DNA of 29,035 nucleotides from positions 1-29,035 of the forward strand of contig JAOPGA020000798.1 of the NCBI GenBank assembly GCA_026419775.2, given 5' to 3'. A program made the position numbers and the translations under genes. Of the stretch, positions 19,143-26,501 are shown one piece after another (the stretch's first letter is position 1; the number at the start of each line of letters is the position of its first letter). The notes beneath the pieces are model-generated. The model did no database searches. It saw only the letters and a program-made list of their open reading frames with translations, and was not told the origin of the DNA. Source of the DNA: Acrasis kona. Lineage: Eukaryota > Heterolobosea > Eutetramitea > Acrasida > Acrasidae.

Positions 19143-19871
19143 TTATTCTTGTCTTACACCACGACCAGCGGGTTTGTTCTCTCCACTGAAATCAACTGGT
19201 TTTCCACGTCCACTTGCAAATCCACGTCCACGGCTTTGGCGTTGTTCGCCTTGGTTGTCATCTCCACCGTATGATGGTTTGTAGTCAACTGGTGCACTGT
19301 TTCCCTTCTCTTCATCTTCACCTCCTTGACGGTATTCACGACGTCTCTCGAAGCCACCTTCGCGGCGTGGACGGTCACCAAAGTTACGACGTGGGGGTTG
19401 GTCTGGTCTGACGGATCTAGCGGTCTTCAATAATGTGGCTGGTACGATTGTTTGTGGCAAGTGCAAGTACTCACGGAGGTAGTTGATACCTTCGTTGGTC
19501 AAGTACCAGTAGAAATGTCTCCATGCGAAGTTCTCACGTACAAGACCCTTGCTGGCGAAACCCTTCATCAATAGCATGACTGACAAGTTTGGGACACCAG
19601 TAATCTCAGGGTGACTCTTTAATTGAGTATCCTTCTTTGCGACAATAACTCCCTCTAATCATTCAAAACATAAAAAGTAATGTAAGTAAGTTTTCTTAAT
19701 TATTGAAGGCACCAAAACATATGATTGTGTTTGAATGTGAACGCATTGTGTTATAAAAAGTTACGTCTATACTTTCGCACACGCTCATACGTGATGCCCT
19801 CAAAGTCGTTTAATCATACCTTTGAAGAGATATTGGTAGACCTCGATACGTTGCTTTTTGGGGATGATCAT
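19143..19871 (-). CDS. RPS10: 40S ribosomal protein eS10, two exons
   Basis: Small-subunit ribosomal protein near the mRNA entry side of the 40S head. Exons on the minus strand: 19871-19820 ([17 protein letters not shown] plus one base) and 19654-19143. The 165-nt intron (GTATGA...GATTAG) splits a Glu codon (G|AG), rebuilding [12 protein letters not shown], which matches the family (human LFKEGVMVAKKD). The winged-helix core [25 protein letters not shown] and IVPATL is nearly canonical. The C-terminal tail is Arg/Gly-rich ([11 protein letters not shown]), as usual. Total 187 aa, about 20 longer than human because of the tail. Codon bias is high-expression type. As in eL18, the intron is long and close to the start codon. 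Confidence 0.95.
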
Positions 19872-20021
19872 GGCTGTGATATATTCTGGCGGTGGTTTTC
19901 TTTAAAATTCACTTTTCAAAAGTGTGTGAAACTGGTTGATCCAACCAAAAATCTACCAATAAGATTACAATAAAAAAATCAAAGTGCAAAAAGAGGAAGA
20001 ACAGAGTTCGGCAACATGGGT

Positions 20022-20829
20022 TTATTGATTTGGTACAAATGCTTTCTTGACTGCTCCAAAGTAATTTGAAAATGAATATGCCTTGAATTGAGCGGGCAAT
20101 AGACCTGCACTTCTTAGTGGACTATAAGAACTGTCAGATCCTGAAAATCCAATGAACATTTTTACATCCTGGTCTCGGGTATCGGGATATAATACACCAC
20201 AGTCTTTTTCCCTTACGCAAGGGGCACTTGGGTCGAGAATACAGGTTGTACGTGTTGAAGTATCACAATTGTTGTCGAAGTAGTGATGAGTGGTAGCGTT
20301 ATTAGTCGCAGAAGAAAAGTATCCGTGGTCAAAATTTAAACTGATGGTTAAGTAGGCAACATATGATCCAACTGTTTGGTTTTGTCCAGTTTGATAATTT
20401 TTCTAAATTAAACATTAATTAATAATTGTTTTGGATCTCTTACGTTATCGTTAAAATAACGAGCCTCAGACCTTGTATAGCTTGTTTTTGTTCCAATATT
20501 TAGCGAGATAGTTGAATTAATAGAAGTGTTCATGAAACCTCCAGCTTTTTAAAGTTAATACTTGTTTTTAAGATAAGTGCAGACTCACATCCTACCAAAG
20601 TAATTTTTGATAACGTATCAATAAGTAGGCAGTACGCATAGAATCTTCCTGGAGCACCCGACCCGTCATTTATTTCGGCTACTGCCCTAATGTAGTTTCC
20701 TGTTGAGCACGGTTTAGTAATTCCATCGCACATCTTTTCTGGTAAGCATGCAGGAGTTGGTTGCGCGACACCTGAAACATATCCAATGCATAGTAAAACC
20801 ACAACACCCGCAGTAAATAGCAACTTCAT
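20022..20829 (-). CDS. Secreted Cys-containing protein of unknown function, three exons
   Basis: Minus-strand exons 20829-20589, 20544-20444 and 20402-20022; 240 aa. The introns are 44 nt (GTGAGT, TATTAAC branch, AAAAG) and 41 nt (GTAAGA...TTTAG). The second and third exons are open across their whole length in compatible phases. A signal peptide (MKLLFTAGVVVLLCIGYVSG) is followed by a Cys-rich start (ACLPEKMCDGITKPC), several N-x-S/T sequons (NTS, NST, NQT, NAT) and a second Cys cluster near NNCDTSTRTTC...PCVREKDCG. There is no TM segment or lysine-rich retention tail, so it is probably secreted. No family recognised. It is head-to-head with the EGF-7TM gene, only 75 bp between start codons. 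A CTGGAG tandem acceptor would allow a two-residue variant at exon 2. Confidence 0.75.
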
Positions 20830-20904
20830 ATTAGAACCAGCGGCTTCTCTTCTGTAAAAATGTTTAGTCAACTCAGGTCTTACAACAGTCATCAAAATCA
20901 GAAA
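20830..20904. promoter_or_regulatory. 75-bp bidirectional promoter
   Basis: The only sequence between the start codons of the secreted-protein gene (minus) and the EGF-7TM gene (plus). Both transcripts must start within it or in each other's 5' regions, so joint expression is likely by inference. No obvious TATA box. Confidence 0.5.
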
Positions 20905-22414
20905 ATGGAGGTCATGACCGCATTGGTCATGATGTTTTGCATTGTGGGTGTATATGCAGATATACCAACAGTATATTGCGAAGGATACTGTAATGTGAAA
21001 CGGTATTTGCATAAAACAATTTTTATTTAACTTTTTTAGTGTAAATGGAGCTCCAAACTACAACCTTCCAGAGACTGGAGTATGCTTATATAACGCAAAT
21101 CCACTGACAAAATACGGACGTTCATGCTTTTGCAAGGACGGATGGGGGGGCAACAGTTGTTTGGACAAACATCCCGTGACAAAAAATCAACCACACATTA
21201 ATGAGAATTGCATCTTTTCATCCGCAGACAGGACCAATGTAACTGATAAGATTAGATTGTGCGGATGTAGCATTGGGTGGGGAGGTTCCCACTGTAATGA
21301 AACATGCCCAGCGTCTTTAAATTGCACTTCGCCCAACTACTGCTACTATTCGGAAGACCAGTTCAGGTGTGCCTGTGGTCCAAACATGGTCGGCAGCAAA
21401 TGCGACTATGATATGACTTTGTTATTAGAGATTCACGACCTTACGGCTGGTTATGGCTTCCTTACAATTTATTCGCTCCTGTTACTCTTCTCATTGTTGG
21501 TGTTTGGAAGTAATCTTAGATTGAAGGGATGTAACATGGAGTTATTTACTTTGACCATTCTGATTTTTAGCATTACGATAAAAGTGGCCACGAGCATTTA
21601 TACCATCATAGGCGTGCATTGGAGAAAATTAGGTCCGAAGTTTTCCTACTTCCAAGCAGTATTCGATTATGGTCCCACTTATTCTAACACTTTCGGATCT
21701 GTATTGATGTTGTGTGTGTATGTTAGTATTATTTTCCTTTGTAAACATTTGGCAAATAATGTAGAGAATCCGAGAGGACGTTCGTCGGGATGGTTGGACT
21801 TTAGTTTGATGTTTATTATTAATTTCATGTTGTTAGTTGTTTGGTTTGTCGTGGTGCTTCTTTCTTACTTTGGTGTGATATTGACTTCCGCTCTTAACTT
21901 GGTCTTGTCGTTGGAGATCTTGCCACTCTTTGCAGGTTTTACTTTGTTTGCCATCAAGATTCGAGTAGAACTGAATAAAAGTTTAGTAGGAGGCGCTCCA
22001 ATTGTTTATAGATTGTTCAAATTCCTAATCTGTAATGATATTGCCTTGCTATTGTTATTTACTTTGACAATGGCTGGTACAATAACTTTGTATTTGTTAC
22101 CTGCATTCATGCATTATGTGAATATGAATATTATTGTTATCACCCAGACGTATTTGAACACAGCCGTGAATGTGATTGAAGTATTGATATTCCTGTTGAT
22201 GCTATATCTTTTGTTCAACAAGACTGCATTCAAAGTCTTTATTTGCTGTTGCTGCTACAATCCGGACGACTTGGAAGATTTGAAGAGTATTGATTTAATC
22301 AGCGAAAGGAACATTGATATTTTGGACGAAGACGAAGAGGACATTAACGACACAAGAACGACAAAATCACTATCGAGAAGATCATTATTGAGCGAAGGAT
22401 ATGTAAATAAATAA
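20905..22414 (+). CDS. EGF-like seven-transmembrane receptor-like protein, two exons
   Basis: Exons 20905-21002 and 21040-22414; 490 aa. The 37-nt intron (GTATTT...TTTAAC...TTTTTTAG) splits an Arg codon (CG|T). Signal peptide about 1-18 (MEVMTALVMMFCIVGVYA). The ectodomain has three small Cys-rich modules ending in EGF-style closures: CFCKDGWGGNSC, CGCSIGWGGSHC and CACGPNMVGSKC. Seven hydrophobic helices follow at about 169-190, 199-224, 247-268, 285-311, 315-338, 360-389 and 396-425. A CCCC cluster (435-438) just after TM7 is a likely palmitoylation site, then an acidic and Ser-rich tail (DEDEEDINDT, SLSRRSLLSE). The layout resembles a G-protein-coupled receptor of adhesion-like style, but I see no GPS motif or known 7TM signature, so coupling is unproven. 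Confidence 0.82.
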
Positions 22415-22418
22415 CTTT

Positions 22419-23735
22419 TTAATGTGTATCATCTTTTGCGAATTTTGCAGAAATGCTTTTCATGGTAGAGAAGGCACTAGAAGGCTCCAATTCTATAAAG
22501 CTGGCATCGGGGAACAAGGCTCTAATCTCGGATTCAATGTCCGCCACTTCACTCTCCACCATCTTTGTCACATCCTCGGTGTAAATGCTCATCAACTCTC
22601 TCAACTTTTCCTTTTCGTTGACCTGTAAGAATTGATCCTCATATCCTGCTTGTCTCAAAATCTTTGCAAAGTACGCTCCGTCAAAATCAATTTCGGCCTT
22701 GTAAGCAAACGAATAAGGACCAACCCATTGGCTCTGCACTCTTGCTATGGCCTCGACACTCGGCCGCTTGATAATAATGTCTTGTATTTGTAAGATGATT
22801 TTCGAGTCGACTGCTTGTCCGGTCAAGTATTGTTTGTTCATGCTAATGAGCGCGTAGGATACACCACCCATAAGCGCGCCGATGCACAACGAAGCAATTC
22901 CGTCGAACACTGGGTTGCCGGTAATGACTGTGGCTGCTATACCTGCACTGGCAAGCACTACTCCTAAACAGGCGGCAATGTCTTCTAGTAGTACCGCCAT
23001 CAGCATGGGATCTTTTATGCGTTTAGCGTATTGTATGAGACTCATGTTTGCTGGTTTGTTTTCTTTAATGTCTCTTATTACGCTGAGAAGTACAGCGCCA
23101 TCCACAGCAAGTGAAATGGCGAGGACAACAGGTGTTATGTAGCCATAAGCGATCAAGGTAGGAGGATCGAAAATCATCATGATCCCATGCCACGACGTAG
23201 CACCACATCCCACCCAAAACATGCCCATAGCTGAAACGAGTGACCAAAAGTAAGTGACTCTTCCATAGCCGTATTGATGTCGCGAGTCTGGTGCTCTCTG
23301 TGCCTGACGCATTCCAAAGTACAGTAGGCCTTGGTTAATAGAATCCACTAGGGTGTGAAAGCCTTCCGCTAGCATGGCAGCACTTCCTGTCACAACAGCG
23401 CATGTAAATTTTATACTCGTAACAAAAATATTTCCAAAAATTGCTCTTATAACAGCATTGCTGGCACTTTTTTGCTCTGCCTCTGAGGTGGCGAGATTTT
23501 CATTTTTTACTTGCTTGCGTGGGTTTTGCGCTAACCTCTTCTCCTGATATATTTCAAAAAGTGATGGTGTGGTGTGTATTGGATTTTGTGTCTGTACATT
23601 AGGCTTATTTATAATATTTTGGTTGGGAGGACCAAGGTCTTTATTTGATGTATATCTATGCACAGGAGTGGTGAAAAGTACTTTGAATCGTGGGGCCAAT
23701 ACCCTTGTGGATGTGGGGAGGGCAAGCCTTAACAT
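22419..23735 (-). CDS. SLC30A9: Mitochondrial SLC30A9 (ZnT9)-type cation diffusion facilitator
   Basis: Zinc transporter-family protein; family members of the SLC30A9 type act in mitochondrial zinc export. 438 aa. The N-terminus (MLRLALPTSTRVLAPRFKVLFTTPVHRY) is a convincing mitochondrial presequence. The CDF membrane domain spans about 95-305, with LAEGFHTLVDSINQGLLYFG containing the TM2 metal-site residues His127 and Asp131, and the family block APDSRHQYGYGR (148-159). The TM5 site reads LLEDIAA (Glu251-Asp252), as in SLC30A9, rather than the HxxxD of ordinary ZnTs. The soluble C-terminal domain contains VGPYSFAYKAEIDFDG and an acidic helix. Single exon. The stop codon is only 4 bp from the stop of the convergent EGF-7TM gene. 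Confidence 0.9.
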   Translation of the reverse strand: MLRLALPTSTRVLAPRFKVLFTTPVHRYTSNKDLGPPNQNIINKPNVQTQNPIHTTPSLFEIYQEKRLAQNPRKQVKNENLATSEAEQKSASNAVIRAIFGNIFVTSIKFTCAVVTGSAAMLAEGFHTLVDSINQGLLYFGMRQAQRAPDSRHQYGYGRVTYFWSLVSAMGMFWVGCGATSWHGIMMIFDPPTLIAYGYITPVVLAISLAVDGAVLLSVIRDIKENKPANMSLIQYAKRIKDPMLMAVLLEDIAACLGVVLASAGIAATVITGNPVFDGIASLCIGALMGGVSYALISMNKQYLTGQAVDSKIILQIQDIIIKRPSVEAIARVQSQWVGPYSFAYKAEIDFDGAYFAKILRQAGYEDQFLQVNEKEKLRELMSIYTEDVTKMVESEVADIESEIRALFPDASFIELEPSSAFSTMKSISAKFAKDDTH

Positions 23736-24062
23736 TTGTAAAAATTGTAATTTAGTTGAAGGTATTATTAAACCTCAACAGACTAAGGATAGACGTAACT
23801 AGAGGTTTCGACGTTCAACCAAGAAGACTATAAGGTAGAAGTAAGTAGATTATAATAGTACAAACATATTGAGAAATTCTATCGTGGGCTTTGAGGAAGG
23901 AGATGGCAAGATCAAAAAACAAACGAAAATACAACGCACTTCTTCAAATTTTACTCGTACATTTTGTTTCTACTCCCATGCATCAAGGTTGCCAGAATTT
24001 GTCAATTTTTTGCTTGAATATAGCTGTCAACTAATAAACCAACCCTAGATTCCGTTTGAAAC
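23736..24062. promoter_or_regulatory. Divergent spacer SLC30A9 / chromodomain gene
   Basis: 327 bp of AT-rich sequence between divergent start codons. A CTGTCAA (reverse complement of TTGACAG) lies at 24024-24030, 32 nt before the chromodomain ATG. No RNA gene or further ORF recognised. Confidence 0.35.
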
Positions 24063-25204
24063 ATGTCTAAAAGGAAGAGGGAGGAGGAGCAAGAAGAGGA
24101 GGGAGAAGAATTCGAAGTGGAAGCGATTTTGTTGGATCGAAAGATAAACAACAAAAAGAAATATTACGTCAAGTGGAAAGGATTCTCCATCGAAGAATGT
24201 ACGTGGGAACCCGCGGCAAGTATGAAGAAGAGCGTGCCCACGATTGTGAATAGATACGAGAGAGAATTAAGTAAGAATGTTGATGATAAATGGCGCGAGA
24301 CCGATGAGGACGTACCACTAAAATGTGATAACCTTCTAGAGAAAAGAATAAATCCTAATGGCGTAAGCATTCTTTGACTATACTTAATTTAACCCTTGTA
24401 AAGAAAGTAGAGTACCTTGTTAATTGGAAGCATTTCGCCTGCGCTACTTGGGAAGATGAAGCGGAACTGCCGGAGAATGGAATCAAAAAATTTGAAGACC
24501 AACAAAAGAAGCAACCAAGAAAGAGTGAGGAAAAGAAGGCAGAAGAAAAAAAGGCAGAGAAGAAGGATGAGAAAAAGGCCAAAAAGAAGGATGAAAAGAA
24601 GGATGAAAAGAAAGTAGAAAAAAAAGTAGAAAAGAAGGATGAAAAGAAAGTAGAAAAAAAGAACGATAAGAAGGACGAGAAAGTAGAAAAGAAGGACGTA
24701 AAGAAGAAGGATGCAAAAGATGAAAAGAAGGACGAAAAAAAGGATCAAAACAAAGAAAAGACAAATAACACCAAGAGGGATCAAGCGGAAGAAGAGCAAG
24801 ACGATGACGATGACGAAGTTGTCGAGGACGATGATGAAGAACAAGTTTCAAAAACGGCGGCTGATCACAAAAAAGAAGACCAAGCAGGAAAGGTCACTAC
24901 AGATGCACCAAAAGAAGCAACCGACGTATCAGAGTCTTCGGAGGATGAATCACCAACAAAAGTTAATGAAAAAAATAAAACACCGACCAAACAAGATGTC
25001 TCAAGTCCAGTTTCTAAGCGTGATAAAGACGCTGTGGAAGATGCCGTAGAGGAGCCAGCAGAAGAGAAGGAAGAAGAAAAATCAGTTGTTAAAGATAAGA
25101 TAAGAGTGAAGGACAGTCAACTTACTCTAGAGGATGCAAGGCATGATCACCCACAAGAAGTGATTGATTATCTTATACAAGAAGTCAATAAGCTCAGAAA
25201 ATAA
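24063..25204 (+). CDS. Double-chromodomain protein with Lys/Glu repeat tail, two exons
   Basis: Exons 24063-24362 and 24404-25204; 366 aa. The 41-nt intron (GTAAGC...TTTAACC...TAAAG) joins GG C|AAA to give NPNGKVEYLVNWK, rebuilding a second chromodomain; the alternative acceptors either hit a stop or lose frame. Chromodomain 1 (about 16-66) has an HP1-like aromatic set: Phe17, Trp38 in YYVKWKGF, Phe41, and CTWEP. Chromodomain 2 (about 90-133) retains YLVNWKHFACATWED. Such modules bind methylated histone lysines; chromodomain 1 could read H3K9me or H3K27me. The tail is KKDEKK-type low-complexity charged sequence (about 136-200), an acidic run and a short C-terminal helix (VIDYLIQEVNKLRK). The SUGCT start codon lies 21 bp past the stop. 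Confidence 0.82.
24596..24667 (+). repeat. 36-bp tandem duplication inside the Lys/Glu-rich tail
   Basis: Two near-identical 36-bp units (each starting AAGAAGGATGAAAAGAAAGT) encode the same K-K-D-E-K-K-V-E-K-K pattern. They lie within a longer purine-only stretch (about 24,490-24,770) made of degenerate copies. This kind of tract changes length easily by slippage. Confidence 0.6.
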
Positions 25205-25225
25205 AAACTATTTTAAATATTTTTG

Positions 25226-26499
25226 ATGAGGTTGGCTAGAAGTCTGTTTGCAGTATCATCGAGGTGTTATTCGAAAGAGCTTCCATTGTCAAATGTCAGG
25301 GTCTTGGATTTATCCAGAGTTCTTGCAGGACCTTATTGTACTCAAACCCTTGGTGATTTGGGAGCAGAAGTAATCAAAGTGGAGAACAAAAAAACAAATG
25401 GAGACGATACCAGGGCGTGGGGACCTCCTTTCCATGAGGACACAAAACAATCAGCTTATTTTTTATCGTGCAACAGAAATAAGAAATCCATCACCGTCGA
25501 CATCAAAACAGAGAAGGGTCAAAAGATTATACAAGAGCTCGCACAACAGAGTCATGTGTTCATTGAAAACTTTAAAGTAGACGACATGAAGAGATTTAAT
25601 TTAGATTTTGAGACATTGAGTAAAATCAATTCCAAGATTGTATATTGCTCTATTACTGGATACGGACAAGATGGTCCTAACAGCCACCTTCCTGGATATG
25701 ACTTTGTTGCTCAAGCACTGAGTGGGTAAGTTGTACAAACCATAAACTAAAATAAAGATTAATGTCAATTACAGGAGACAAGGACACACCACCATATAAA
25801 GTGGGCGTAGCACTCATCGACGTACTCACAGGTATGTATGCTTCCGTCGGTATTTTAGCTAGTCTCCGGAGAGATGATGCGCAACACATTGATGTCTCAC
25901 TATTTGACACCAGTTTGAGTTTATTAGTGAACCAAGCACAGAATTATTTAGTTTCTGGCAAGTCTCCCACCAGGATGGGCAACTCACATCCAAACATTAG
26001 TCCTTACGATCTTCTTCATGCCAAGGATGGGCCACTAGTAGTTACTATTGGAAACGATAAACAATTCGCAGAATTTGCGGATGCTATCGGCGATCCAAGC
26101 ATGGCCGCAGATATCAAGTTTCAACAAAACAAATCAAGAGTAGCCAACAGGGAAGAGCTAATCAAGAGAGTTGAAGATTTGTTAATCGTGTCCGATCGTA
26201 GTCATTGGATCGAGAAATTCCAGAGCAGAAACATTCCTTGTGGACCCGTTAATACTGTAGAGCAGGCGCTTAACGAACCTCAAGTCAAAGCAAGAAACAT
26301 GTTGTGGAATTTATCAAGAGGGACACCTAATGATATACCTAGCGTTGGTAACCCGTTAAAGTTTAAATATAATCCTATTACCGCTGAGAGTTCATCACCA
26401 CCTCCACTGTTGGGAGAGCATACGGATCAGGTCTTGAAAAATGTATTGGGATATAGTCAAGAACAAATCAATGATTTAAGATTGGAGAATGTCATTTAA
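25226..26499 (+). CDS. SUGCT: Family III CoA-transferase, succinyl-CoA:glutarate type (SUGCT-like), two exons
   Basis: Exons 25226-25725 and 25758-26499; 413 aa. The intron is only 32 nt (GTAAGT...AACTAAAATAAAG). The GG|A junction restores SGLMSITGD, which aligns with SGLMHITG in human SUGCT; the later CAG acceptor would break frame. The N-terminus (MRLARSLFAVSSRCYSK) is a short mitochondrial presequence. Family motifs: LDLSRVLAGPYCTQTLGDLGAEVIKVE, DDTRAWGPPF, LSCNRNKKSITVDIK, SITGYGQDGP and PPPLLGEHT. The likely catalytic Asp188 is in GVALIDVLTG, by analogy to Asp169 of formyl-CoA transferase. Expected to move CoA from succinyl-CoA to glutarate in mitochondria (lysine catabolism); other dicarboxylates are possible. 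Stop codon 2 bp from the stop of the convergent kelch gene. Confidence 0.92.
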
Positions 26500-26501
26500 G
26501 A

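Noticed and set aside
20830-21012. Minus-strand extension of the secreted protein beyond its signal peptide
   Set aside because: It would overlap the EGF-7TM first exon and bury the signal peptide; the ATG at 20829 gives a standard secretory start.
24389-24851. Long minus-strand hydrophobic frames opposite the Lys/Glu-rich tail
   Set aside because: Leu/Phe-rich frames are the expected antisense reading of purine-only repeats.
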